Of a stretch of 64,000 nt of DNA, positions 45,301 through 56,659 are shown in pieces. Every line of letters begins with the position of its first letter. Within the stretch, counting starts at the first letter, position 1. The DNA is taken from the NCBI GenBank assembly GCA_022702705.1, contig CM040434.1, positions 62,273,334 to 62,337,333 of the forward strand, in the 5' to 3' direction. Origin of the DNA: Papilionanthe hookeriana x Papilionanthe teres. Taxonomy: Eukaryota > Streptophyta > Magnoliopsida > Asparagales > Orchidaceae. The position numbers and the translations under genes are program-made. The notes under the pieces were generated by a model that saw nothing but the letters and a program-made list of their open reading frames with translations, searched no databases and was not told the origin of the DNA.

Positions 45301-47931
45301 AAGGGCTTTGGGTAAGCTAGGCGGGTGTAGGGTCCTCGCGGTCAAAAATCGAAAATTTGCAAAAATGAAGATTGAGTAATTGTAAGTGGAATGAAATCAT
45401 TTTGGTTGAGCCATGAAGCCATATCAAGCCCACATGAGCCATGAAGGGACTCATTTGAGGCATCCACTATGTTGTTCCTAACCTTCTTAGCCAAGGGCTT
45501 AGGGGTTAAGGACCATCCATGTGAATCAACTTTATGAGTCAGGAAGTCAAGTTGGGTATGGGTGTGGTTTTAGGAGGTGTGTGAAAGTGTAGTGTATAAG
45601 TGTAAGGTGTGTGTAAGTCAGCCCTCACCAGACCAGGCCACCTAGGGCAGTCCTAAGGCCAAAGAGTCCTATAGGAACTCATCTTTAAACTTCCACATTT
45701 GATCTCAACCTTCTATGTGATTAGGGGTTTACAATCAAGTTTGTGGAGTTTGCAGGGAGTTAAGAAGTGGTTTGAATTTCTAAATGGTGGGTCCCAATTC
45801 TAATCCTCTAGGATAGTCAAAGGAAAAGCCTAAGGCTAGATCCTAAGTACTAAAGAGAAGAAGAGAAGACCTCATCAAAAATGAGGTCAACAAATGGACC
45901 CCCAATAGGTGTAGTGTGCTAACCAAGCACACCGCGCGTATTGGCGTTGACCGAGAAGATCAACAAAACCAACACAGATGTCCAAGTGACAGACTTAGGA
46001 TGAAGTAGAAGAATTTCCGCTGGGGAGTGTCAAGTATATCTCTAAGACTGGAGATTCCTGAACTCTCGCTGGGGAAAGGAAAAGGAGGTGAATCCCAAAT
46101 CACATGATCTGGGGGAATTTCAATTTAGATTTTATTTTGTTTCAGTTTAAGTTTTGATGTGTAAGTTTAGATTTTAGCTTGAATTTTAATTTAAATTGAA
46201 GTTTTGTCAAAATTAATTTGATGGGATTCGAATTTGAAACGAAAATTGGAATTTTGTGGTTTTAGATGTAACATCTTCAACCTCAAAAGAAAATTGAATT
46301 GATCGGATTGAATCATTGCAACGAGGAGAGATCTCAGAGCAATGCGGTATTGGATGTAAAATCCTTAACCTCAAGAGTTTATTTTGATGTATTTCATTGC
46401 GATAGGGAAAGAATCCTAAAGCAATGCAGTCTCGGATGTAATATCCTCAACCCCAAGAATTTGATTTTGATGTATTTCATTGCAATAGGGAAAGAATCCT
46501 AAAGCAATGCAGTCTCGGATGTAAAATCCTCAACCCTAAAAGTTTGAATTTTGATATATTTCATTGCGATAGGGAAAGAATCCTAAAGCAATGCAGTCTC
46601 GGATGTAAAATTCTCAACCCCAAAATTTTGAATTTGATGTATTTCATTGCGATAGGGAAAGAATCCTAAGGCAATGCAGTCTCGGATGTAAAATCCTCAA
46701 CCCCAAAAATTTGAATTTTGATGTATTTCATTGCAATAGGGTAAGAAGTAATGCAGTCTCGGATGTAAAATCCTCAACCCCAAAAGTTTGAATTTGATGT
46801 ATTTCATTGCGATAGGGAAAGAATTCTAAGGCAATGCAGTCTCGGATGTAAAATCCTCAACCCCAAGAATTTGATTTTGATGTATTTCATTGCAATAGGG
46901 AAAAAATCCTAAAGCAATGCAGTCTCGGATGTAAAATCCTCAACCCCAAGAATTTGATTTTGTTGTATTTCATTGCAATAGGGAAAGAATTCTAAGGCAA
47001 TGCAGTCTCGGATGTAAAATCCTCAACCCCAAGAATTTGATTTTGATGTATTTCATTGCGACAGGGAAAGAATCCTAAAGCAATGCAGTCTCGGATGTAA
47101 AATCCTCAACCCCAAGAATTTGAATTTGATGTATTTCATTGCGATAGGAAAGAATCCTAAAGCAATGCGAGCTTCGAATGTAAAATCCTCAATCCCAAGA
47201 ATTTGAATTTTGATGTATTTCATTGCGATAGGGAAAGAATCCTAAAGCAATACAGTCTCGGATGTAAAATCCTCAACCCCAAAAGTTTGAATTTGATGTA
47301 TTTGATTTTGTAAAGATTTGTAGTGTTGATCTGAAAAGTGTGGAATTTTGGTGTTTCGAGAATTTCATGAAAGTTGTAAAAGATTTTTTTTTGTGGAAAG
47401 AAACAAATTAGGAGGGAATATGTAGATGCTACATATCCCAATCAAAAGAGTTGATTGAGAGTTGTTGGTTTGGATTGGATATAATTCCTTGCCACTAGAT
47501 TCGAATCGAAAACCTCGTGGCTCCATGTCAATGGAATCGACCGCTTCCATCCCAGACAAAGGAGAGAGCAGAACTGATTGGATTTCAGATTTGGAAGATT
47601 GAGTTTGAATTTGATTAAGATTTGATTTGAGATCTGGAAAGTTGAATTTGAATTTGATTGAGATTTGATTTGGAATCTGGAAAGTTGAATTTGAATTTTT
47701 GATTTAAAATTTGTGTTCATTTTGTTTGTCGTTTAACGATTCAAATTTATTTTATCATTAATTTAATGTTCATGTGAATTTGGTGTTCATCATTTTTTAG
47801 ATTTTTAAGGAAAGTTTTCTTTTATTCTTTTTTTTTTTGTTTCTTTTTTGTTCTTTTTTCGAAGTTCATTTAACTTTAATGGCATTTCTCAGTCAACTTG
47901 CACAAAAGAGGTGAAGGCCAAAAATGTGACA
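39380..47931 (-). repeat. Giant element 5' LTR (about 8.55 kb)
   Basis: Same internal order as the copy at 28550: (TTTAA)n at 40805-41085, GC-rich block at 42955-44240 with TATA-like 43761-43769, and hairpin array at 46300-47310. The differences are small indels and many C-to-T/G-to-A type changes in the GC-rich block, as expected from decay of methylated sites. Confidence 0.85.
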
Positions 47932-48176
47932 CAGTCACTTTCATTCCAATCATGTTGAAGATACATCATACAACTCGATCTGGAATACATCTCATACAAT
48001 CCATATAGACTCAAAACGGACTATGTATGATCTTTGCCGATCCATCCAAAAAAGGTATCTGTCAGAAATCCATTTCTGAATAGTGAGGTACATGGTCAAT
48101 AACATCACCTTCAAAGCCATCCTTGGCAAGGATGCCGTATGGATGTACGTTAGAGGTGTGATATTTTCCATGTAAC

Positions 48177-48665
48177 TCACAGCTCGTAAGGCCGGAGGCT
48201 TTCTAGCTCTGGGTCTGGCTGGAAGTGGTAAGGTGCTTTTCTGTCATCCATCCTTCTGAAAGTAACTGAGATCCGCTTCATTGGTACTCCAAGTATGCAA
48301 TGTTTAGCGACATCTGCTCCGTTGCCCTTCGGCATCATGACGGAACCTACCGGTAATGGTATCTTTACCGGCCCTCGGAACTCACTCGGGCATGCTATCC
48401 GGAGGTCGGATCCGAACATGATATTACACTCGTTCGAAAAGAAACCGTGCAAAAAGGTCCGACAAAGTCGTGGTGATCTATGTGCGGGGGTATGCAGATC
48501 ACCCCGCTTGTAAATGTTAATGATGCAACCGTTGGGTATGCAATATGCCGGCGATACCCTCCATGTTATCATTCTTTTTACCATCCTTTTGATGACTAAT
48601 GGCATTGGATCCACCTGGCCATGACGGAGTATCCCTGGTGGGTTTCCTTTCCTGTCTTCTGCGAA
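48177..48665 (-). pseudogene. AlkB-like 2-oxoglutarate/Fe(II) oxygenase fragment (right copy)
   Basis: Longer version of the fragment at 37389. The upstream part reads NFAEDRKGNPPGILRHGQVD and KRMVKRMITWRVSPAYC then CIINIYKRGD, which matches the plant ALKBH9/10 text before the active site. The iron-binding PHIDHHDF motif is present in the DNA at about 48464-48490, but in a shifted frame bounded by two compensating single-base frame changes. The first frame then resumes with SNECNIMFGSDL, IPLPVGSV, NGADVAKHC and KRISVTFRRMDD. It starts abruptly at the junction with the Athila LTR. RNA demethylation is the known family role; this copy is inactive as read. Confidence 0.88.
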
Positions 48666-50176
48666 GTTATAAGTGTTTAACAATGTATAAATAATTTTTA
48701 ATAAAAGCAATGTTACTCCTTTTATCAATGCAAGTATACGTATCATTCAAGTAATAAAGGGCTCTAATGGAGTCCTAGATATCGATCCCACAGGGAAGTT
48801 TAGAGATTATAAACTAATTTCAGCAGAAGCTATTACTATATAGTATACGAAAATAAAGAACACTCATATTAAATTCTACTATTAAATTTTTGAATGGAAT
48901 ATTACAATTTAGAAAAGCATCTCTCTCCTTGTTAAGAGAATTAAGTGATTGGAAAATTAAACTAATTAGAATTATATTGTGCCAAATAGAAGCATTCCTA
49001 TTCAACCCTTTGGTCAATGCATAAAAAATATTGACTAATCCTATGCTTGGTTACTAAATCTGTGGCTAGACTGGGAGGATACTGGCTCTCACTTCAGTGC
49101 TCCCACGTTCCCCTCGACTGAGGGCTAACATCTACACTTCAACACCCAAACGATAGGTCCGAATTGAAGATTTTAGTCTGTCACTCTAAAATATCTAATT
49201 CTATGCCCGATAAATAATATTTCCCTATTTATTTGCACCCTCCTTTCAAGGCCTTTGATTTCCTTGAATCTTAGATGTAATCTTTATTATAGTTGTTAAT
49301 TTAACATATTTTAACAGTTCAATTGGCCAAATTAAAAGTAAATTAATATTTAAGTAAAAGATTATCACAAATTATTTTTAATATTTTAGGCACAACTAAT
49401 TCAATTTTGAATTTCACAAAATCTCAAAAAACAAGGAGAAAGATAGAGAAAAATACTCATAATGCATAGGAAGAATAACACAAAATTTGGATTTCATATA
49501 AAAGTAAAGCTATAAAGCAATAGACAAAACTTATCTCAAATTTTCTCCCCAGGCAGACTCCTTGAAGTTTCTCTGACTCTTCCTTCTTGTACAACACACT
49601 CAATTAAACTCACTAATATACTCTCTAGAACACACTCACACATTAAGACTGAGACTCTGAAGACAGAAAAGACACACACACACACACACACTAAAAAATG
49701 ACACAAAGAAAACACACATTCGGCCTAAAATTGTCTCTATTTAAAGATGGAGAAATATTTCCAAAGGTTGCTTAAACATCTCTTCAAAAAACATCCAGAT
49801 TCATTGAATATTGCTTGAACCGACCTTCTCGCAGTCGGCGAGCTCGTTGGCGCCATCAACGGGCTTCTAGAATATTGGCCAACTGCTAAGGCTCGCTGTC
49901 GGCGGGCTCGATATCGCCGTCGGCGGGCTTTTATATAATATATTCTTATTCTTATGGAAAAACACACCGTCGGCGGCCTATTCCTCGCCGTTGGTGGGCT
50001 AGTTCAATTTTTATCTTTTTTTAGTCCTTTTCGTTCCAGATTCGCTCCTTTTTCATCTTTTTGCTCCATTACCTATAATTCTTTATACCTGCAATAAAAC
50101 ATATAAAATATCTTTCTTTAAAGTACAATTTCATAAAAAATTGGTATGAATTTCTCAATACTTTTTTCTCTGGTCA
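48666..50176 (-). repeat. Athila 5' LTR, main part
   Basis: Resumes at 'ttataagtgtttaac' and ends CTCTGGTCA, followed by the duplication CCAAC. About ten bases relative to the other LTR are missing at the junction with the giant element. Confidence 0.9.
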
Positions 50177-53100
50177 CCAACCCTGCTCCTGACTCCAATC
50201 AACTGGGTTAGCCTGTATTATTTTCTCCATGTATTTATATACAAATATACCACAGTCAATACTATTATTCTGGATGGGTACGCCTTTAACGACTGTGATC
50301 CCCCAAGTTCCTGGTTTCCCCCTAAAACATTGCCTCGCTTGGGTTGCAAACACTTTGACCTATAAAATTAGTTATGAAATTTGTTACATGTACGAGAAGA
50401 ATGCATTGGATTTATTTATTCTCATGAAAGTACTCACAACGTTTTCGTAGACATTCTTATGCCTTTAATTGGGTAACGAATGGTATATTCTCCATTTCTT
50501 CATTGTCAAGTCCGCTACCAACAGAACCCAGTGCTCGTTGTCCACAATAGGAAACATAATAAGATCTGCATTTTTCACTGAAGTCTTTGTGATATGCATC
50601 AAAAACCTCGAGGCATCATTGTCTATTTTATGATAACACTGTATGAATTGACACACGGTTAATATTCTCATGGAGCATATAGGAGACTTAACACTGCATT
50701 TATCTGCTTACCCAAAATAGCGGCGACATGTAAAGGTAATTATTAAACAAGTTTGGATTGGCTCTCTTTACTTTACTCAGAACTGCTGCAAAGGAATCAA
50801 CAAGTTCATTTCCTATCAATCGATTGAACAGTAGATCGTTCATCATACCACGGTCTATGAAAATGTCACCAGCATTTATAATGATGTCACTCCTGGAAAG
50901 CACGAATAAAACAATAGTGTCACTTCACTTTAACAGACTTGCAATAAATGAGGAAGAAAATGATTTTCTAACTTGTTGGGGTATTTTGAAATGCACTGAT
51001 CAATTATTTGTTGCATTGGAAGTGGAATCAGTGCTCTCCCAGAATACACAAGTTTCTTGTCACCCAAAGTAGAAGCAAGCTATGCATGGATAAAACTTAT
51101 GATAAAATTGATATTAAAAGCCAACATATGTAAAATTTTTGCGAATGATTTTCAAAATTGCCGATGTTGTTTGTTCGGTTGCCTGATCTTGAACTTATGC
51201 AACCACAGGAGGTGAATATATAACTATTTGCAAAGGATTCTCTTTTTGAGTATGTGAGACATTTTCTTCTTCTCTTCTTATCGGTCTCTGTGCAAGTTGT
51301 TCACCTCCTGCTTGCTCTGGCTTCTCCGAAGTATCCTGCAGTTGTTGTTCTGTTATTGTAGTTATTTGTGCATTGGCTTGATCTGCCGCGGCGTAATCAG
51401 CTTCATCTGTTATTGGTTCTTCAGCTATAGTTTGTGCCTCTGTATCCTTTGATGTCTTTCTTCTTTTAAATTGTAAAGCAGTGAAAGGTGAAACCACTGC
51501 TTTCTTTGTCGACTACGTTGGACCTTAACCCTTTGCATTAGGCTCGGACGGAGGGTGTCACTTCAGAAGAAATATCAACCTGAGAACCACCTTCTGTTAA
51601 TGACATGCCCTCATTGGTACTTTCTCCAGTGCGGACTTCAAGAGGATGGGATGTAGTAACATGCGTTCCCTCATAGTTCATTTCAATATCTTCTTCCACA
51701 TGAGGGGTTTCAACAGGTGGAGAGGATGGCTGTCCATAGTCCTCTGATAACACTGGTCCTTTATTTGCTAAATCTATAACAATCTTATCAACTTTATGAT
51801 GCAATAAGGACATTTGATCCTGCATTATTCCTTGGAAATCCATCAACAATTTTCCCTACCCTTTAAGTATTTCAAGCATTAAATCCATGTTCTAATTCAT
51901 TGTATTTAATAATGGAGCGATATTGCTGTCATCTGGGGCAACTTGACCCAATTTGTATGTAACAGGTGATTGTGTTCTAACATCTGCTTCATAGGGATGG
52001 ACTGGACTGGGTAGTCCTTCATCCAGATTGGCTAGCAAGATAAACTCTTCCTCCTTCAGATTAATAAATTTATCATAAACCTATGAATTATTACAAAAAG
52101 AAATCCGTTAGTAGCTATTTCAATATATAGTGTGTAACAGGGATGTAGATGACATGCCTGCGGGGTGTTCTTAAAGGCCAAATCAATCTGTGACGCGGTC
52201 CAGCCAACGGTTCTTGGCCACCTCAACATTCAGGGTCTGGCCTCCGGAGCGGCAGGTGTCACCAAAGAAGTGTGCTTGTAAAACCAGAGCTGAGTAAAAC
52301 ATATGTAATTGTCAGCTTTGATCAATACCAATAAAGGAATTGTGAGGTGTCTACGAGATACTAACCATTAGCAAAAACAGAGAACTATTTATGTAACCAA
52401 TGTTACGGTTCGGCCTTATTTTCATAACAACTGCATTAAGTTGCTCTATCAGGTATTCACAGATAGCAGCGGGCCAGTTATAGGAGGAGAAGGTTTGTGT
52501 ATTCTCCCCAAAGGTCTCCAGTGCTGCTGGCACACTCAAATTACTACAAGGAAAAAATAAGTTTGATAACAAATATTTTATGAACAATTTATCAAATGGT
52601 TTCGAAGAGTCCCCGCTTGAAAAGGCCAAAAGATTATCTTTCATCTTGTCAGCATTCAGAGCAGACGGTTGACATTGCTTCCACCTAGGCAATTCTCCTC
52701 TGTTTGGCATGCCGATCATCAGTGCAACTTCATCAGGCAGGAGTCTTAGCTCTTTACCTCCCATTTTGAATAACATGTTCTCATAATGCTAACATTGCAC
52801 AATTTGAAGTGTCAGGATATTCTCTTGAGGGTAAGTAGGTAAAGTAAAAAACTGGTCAGCATTCATTAATCTGAGGCCATTCCTAGTATCATCGGATATT
52901 CCAGGCCTGACCTATCAAGTACTTCTCTCACCACGGAGGGCCGACATCTACAGCTCATGAACCTTGGGCTAAGGAACCTATATCAAAAAAATAATGCAAT
53001 GTAGTATAGATATCAGAAAGTTGTAAAACTTTCTTTATAAGTTGGTAGTATTTAAGCTTTATTTAGGAATTCTTTAGGTAATACTAAAAGAGGAATACTA

Positions 53101-53524
53101 AGGTACTATTTACTTTCTGCACGGGTTTTATTTAGGTTATATTTTGGTAATATTTTGATATTATTGAGAGTGGAATGCTAAGAATTTTCTGCGTTTTCAC
53201 TTGACAATGTTAAACTTTTATTTTGGCAGTATTCCAGTTTTTATATACTATTTACATTTTGCATTATTAGGGTCTTAGTTTGGTCTACTTAGGGTTTACT
53301 TTGAAAATAAAAATACGACAACGAAAGTAAAAATATCACCTCGAAGAATCCTTCTCTATGACATTCTTGTTGTCATTCCCTTTCTTCTTCTTATTCGGTT
53401 CAGTGACATGTCCCAAAGGCAGTTCCCTCTCAGGATTCTCCATTTCCATATCCAACAGTACCTCTGTGTCCACTGCCGCTGCTGGCATTTCTTGGGTTTC
53501 CATTTGACTGGGCTCAGATTCCAT
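50177..53524 (-). pseudogene. MULE ULP1-type SUMO-protease-like gene, 5' and central part
   Basis: Probable exons on the minus strand: 53340-53524 (start MESEPSQMETQEMPAAAVD), one starting at 52977 (FLSPRFMSCRCRPSVVREVL, then after a frameshift FKMGGKELRLLPDEVALMIG), a disordered middle (51849-51195), and a C-terminal C48 peptidase domain in exons 50712-50892, 50438-50693 and 50177-50359. In that domain the His of DNEHWVLLVADL and the Cys of VPIQNNSIDCGIFV survive; the usual Asp of 'YDSL' is His (IYHSLPN). The N-terminal part resembles the DUF1985/plant-mobile-type domain often fused to ULP1 in MULEs. Stops after SLPN and in exon 2 make it a pseudogene. Its last residues lie at 16646-16723. 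Confidence 0.85.
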
Positions 53525-53859
53525 GTCTGTAAGCTACTGAAAATGGAGAATGTGGTTCACCTCTGCGATCAAAAACTCAAAACCCTAAAAACTTTATGCA
53601 AATGATGGGAAACACCCTTTTATTTAAATCACTTCAACTTTCTTTCGTTTTATTATTTGAAACGCCTGCCCCTTTCATTTTAGCGTTTGTGATGGTTAAA
53701 ATTCCCATGCACAGGATTTGGGATGGGTCCCACATCATTGACACGTAGCCTCTAAACATACGAATAATAGCACCAATACAACAATAATACTCCAATAATA
53801 CTCCAATAATACTCCAATAATACCGCGAATACTATAATATCGTGGAATATTCCAATACG

Positions 53860-54830
53860 CCCAGCGAATTATTTTGTAGAATTATTAAGATCGTTTTATG
53901 GTTGTATTATGTAAACTCCTCTATTTTTGCGGTGTGACTGAAATGAGCCGCAGAATATTCCAATACGACCGACAGAGGGATTTCATAGCATAAGATGTAG
54001 AATAAAACGGTAATAATTCAAGAATATAACCTCAACAATACAAGAGTTTTCTGTCATAAACCTAAATCCATACGGTATCTTAGCACAACCAAGGATAATT
54101 TCATCAAGGTTGTATTTTTACGCAATAATACCCGAGCGAATATTTAAATAATACCGTGGATACTATTATAACTCTGACCCCCTAGACCGGAGATTTTATC
54201 AGTTGTATTGCAGCATTATTAAGATCGTTTTATTGGTGTATTATGTAGACTCCTCCAATTCCGCGGTGTGACTGGAATGAGCCGCGGAATATTCCAATAC
54301 GATTGGCGGAGGGATTTCATAGCATATGTAGAATATGAAAGTAATAATTTAAGAATATAACCTCAACAATACAAGAGTTTTCTGTCATAAACCTAAATCC
54401 ACACGGTATCTTAACACAGCCAAGTATAGTTTCAGCAAGGTTGTATTTTTACGCAATAATACTTGAGCGAATATTCAAATAATACTGCGGATACTATTAT
54501 AACTTTGACCCTCTAGACTAGAGATTTTATCAGTTGTATTGCAGCATTATTAAGATCGTTTTATTGGTGTATTATGTAGACTCCTCCAATTCCGCAGTGT
54601 GACTGGAATGAGCCGCAGAATATTCCAATACGACCGAGGGAGGGATTTAATAGCGTTATGTAGAATACAACGCTAATAATTCAAGAATATAACCTCAACA
54701 ATATAAGAGTTTCCTGTCATAAACCTAAATCCACACAGTATCTTAACACAACCAAGTATAATTTCAGTAAGGCTGTATTTTAAAGCAATAATACCTGAGC
54801 GAATATTCAAATAATACCATGGATAAGCTA
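53860..54830. repeat. Tandem repeat, about 330-bp unit, three copies
   Basis: 'ttattaagatcgttttat' recurs near 53886, 54219 and 54546. Each unit carries the palindrome-centred phrase GAATATTCCAATACG, the inverse of the GTATTGGAATATTC core found in the left array (15185-15745). It lies upstream of the ULP1-type gene. Confidence 0.85.
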
Positions 54831-55396
54831 ATAGAAGAATAATACAACTTTAACGCTTGAATAATTCACAAATAATTCACAAATAATACTACACTAATAG
54901 AGCAATGCGTCACATTATCCACAGAATAGTACACTAATATAGGAATGATTTTACATTATACACTTCAGTTAGATTATCCACCGAATACTGAATTAATACA
55001 GTAATACTACACTAATACTTGCACAATACATTATCTGATTTAAGTTTATTGAAGGTTTCATTGAAGTCATTGTCTGAATCACTTTACATGCTGAAAAATT
55101 CCTCATGAATCATAGGACGTAAAGTTAGATTTCTTATTTGAAGAAGTAAAAACCATTGCACCTAATGAAATTTATCATTATCAAAAGCTATTGAGAGCTA
55201 TGTACCATAAGTAGACTAGTAAATCAAAATATTTGTAAAAGTTGCATTCCTTAATTGCTGCTTTAATTTTGGAGGTCATTAATTTTTTTCTTTTTAATGT
55301 TGTAGAAGATTTTGATCTATTTGATGGAGAAATATTGGGATTTTGGGAGAACAATGATGCATCGTTAACAAAAGTGAATAATACAGAAGAAAAAAA
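54831..55396. other. MULE subterminal sequence, right side
   Basis: Rich in 'aatactacactaata' repeats to 55020. From 55242 a plus-strand open frame (HSLIAALILEVINFF, then EEKNIDEAAGKLNIGVTL) runs into the foldback at 55397. I do not recognise the protein; it may be a captured gene fragment. Confidence 0.5.
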
Positions 55397-55670
55397 TATA
55401 GATGAAGCGGCCGGAAAGCTAAACATTGGTGTTACACTTCTAAAGAAGATGTCGGGAGCTGAACATAGGACGTTGGCCTTATAGAAAATAAGGAACGTGG
55501 AAACACGGATCCAAAACATCAAGGTTCTCATGTGATTGGATCTTGATGTTTTGGATCCATGTTTCCATGTTCCTTATTTTCTATAAGACGAACGTCCTAT
55601 GTTCAGCTCCCGATATCTTTTCTTTGGAAGTGTAACACAAATATTTAGCTTTTTGACCGCTTCATCTATA
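55397..55670. repeat. Long foldback inverted repeat (arms about 128 bp, loop 18 bp)
   Basis: Left arm 55397-55523 starts tatagatgaagcggcc and ends ccaaaacatcaag. Right arm 55542-55670 is its reverse complement at roughly 88-90% identity by eye. A transcript would fold into a hairpin of about 270 nt. The right arm continues leftward in sense with the minus-strand exon at 56051-56119. Confidence 0.92.
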
Positions 55671-56050
55671 AGAAATCTAAATTTAACTTCCAATATGGAG
55701 CTTCATGCATCACAACACAATATACGTAAGAAAATAACAATGATTTTACAATATTGACAACATTCTGAGCAGCTAAACTCACTTTGATACCAATATAGTC
55801 GAGAGACATCCCCCGCGGGAAAAAGTGTAGTGCTGCATAAAGCAAAACAATTTTTAAAAAGAAAGACGAAACACCAAAGCAAACACACTGTACTAACACA
55901 ACAATGAAAAAACAGAAAATAACAGTAGCAATAACAACATTAAAAAACATGGATGATGAGAGAACATGGAACTTCACTGCATCACCATACAAAATACTTA
56001 AAAAATAACAATGACTTTGAGTTATTGGAAACGTTATGAGATAAACTTAC

Positions 56051-56119
56051 TTTCATACCCATGTCGTCGAGAGGCCAATCCATCTCAGCTGCTCGAAACT
56101 CCGTCCTGCTAAACGCCAT
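56051..56119 (-). CDS. Putative first exon of an unidentified MULE-borne gene
   Basis: Minus strand ATG at 56119 opens MAFSRTEFRAAEMDWPLDDM-GMK and stops at a good donor, GTAAGT (56050). It starts about 130 bases inside the right terminal repeat, the usual position for a MULE gene promoter. A second similar phrase (MSLDYIGIK followed by GTGAGT) lies near 55787-55815. The protein is not recognised; it could be a captured host gene fragment. Confidence 0.45.
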
Positions 56120-56247
56120 GGTTTCTCGCTTGATTCATCTTCGAAATCCTTCTTGAGTTGGTTGACATAGCTACACCCTCTCAGATAGCCCAAACCCTAA
56201 AATGGGGGTAATGGTTCTTTCAGGAATGCGTCAGATGCCATAAATCC

Positions 56248-56402
56248 AATTTATGACTCTGAAAAGACACTTGGGCAGGCCGGGTCAGGAGTAAAAGTAG
56301 TGTTTTTTTATTTTGGGCTGTGGGACACATTTTTCCACGTGGCGTTCACTTATTGGTGTCCAGATGCAATTCTGCGTACGCCATCTGGACGAAATAATTT
56401 GC
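56248..56402. repeat. MULE right terminal inverted repeat
   Basis: Reverse complement starts GCAAATTATTTCGTCC, then AGATGGCGTACG. After an extra stretch of about 85 bases it contains CTCCTGACCCGGCCTGCCCA, matching the left end. An inner small palindrome GTCCAGATG...CATCTGGAC lies at 56358-56390. Confidence 0.85.
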
Positions 56403-56411
56403 TATTATGGA

Positions 56412-56655
56412 CAGAAATACTTTCAGAATACTCAAATTATTTCCTCTTTTTTTAGGTATAATTTCAGCGAAAAATCTTATGTCTGGACTTAAGATATAGT
56501 TCTACGTCCGGAATCCTATTAAATATTGTCAAGTGTTATTATGGTTACATTGAATTAAAAAATAGATTTCGATGCTTAAAAAGTGAGTAACCCGACCGAA
56601 ATTAATAACATAGAAATAATCACAAAATAATGCTCAAATAATAGTGCAAAAAAGA
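56412..56655. other. Flank of the large MULE, nothing recognised
   Basis: AT-rich. It should represent the sequence formerly upstream of the CPSF73-II promoter, or the edge of the second MULE. Confidence 0.4.
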
Positions 56656-56659
56656 TCCC

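Larger units (their letters stand above)
28550..48665 (-). mobile_element. Giant-LTR Tat-like retrotransposon derivative, LTR-internal-LTR-partial internal
   Basis: Two direct repeats of about 8.6 kb (28550-37143 and 39380-47931) start TGTCGGCAT and end TGTGACA. They flank 2236 bases that begin, on the minus strand, with a tRNA-Arg-type primer site. A further 734 bases right of the second repeat repeat the internal 3' end (the AlkB-like ORF) and stop abruptly in the Athila LTR, so no target duplication is visible on the right. Most of gag-pol is missing. The remaining integrase end and the primer site point to the Tat/Ogre side of Ty3/gypsy. The element depends on others for movement and resembles a LARD-type derivative, but with much longer LTRs than those usually have. 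Confidence 0.8.
16729..50176 (-). mobile_element. Athila-like Ty3/gypsy retrotransposon with a nested giant-LTR element
   Basis: Oriented on the minus strand, so the 5' LTR is on the right. LTR ends are TGACCACACTTC...TAGTCA/TGGTCA. The 5-bp target duplication CCAAC is perfect (16724-16728 and 50177-50181). The gag, protease, RT-RNase H, integrase order and two envelope-position ORFs place it in the Athila lineage, and the primer site matches plant tRNA-Asp. All coding regions carry stops or frameshifts. Without the nested insertion the element is about 13.3 kb. Confidence 0.92.
11286..56402. mobile_element. Large MULE (Mutator-like element) with FAR1-type transposase and ULP1-type gene, enlarged by nested retrotransposons
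   Basis: The ends are inverted repeats beginning GCAAATTATT(C/T)CGTCC and running into GATGGCGTAC. A second homologous block, TCCTGACCCG..GCCCAAGTGT, occurs at both ends. The flanks TACTATGGA (11277-11285) and TATTATGGA (56403-56411) form a 9-bp target duplication with one mismatch. Removing the Athila insertion (16729-50176 plus one CCAAC) leaves an element of about 11.7 kb. A transposase gene reads inward from the left and a ULP1-type gene reads inward from the right, which is the layout of ULP1-carrying plant MULEs. Both genes are decayed, so the element is not autonomous now. Confidence 0.85.
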
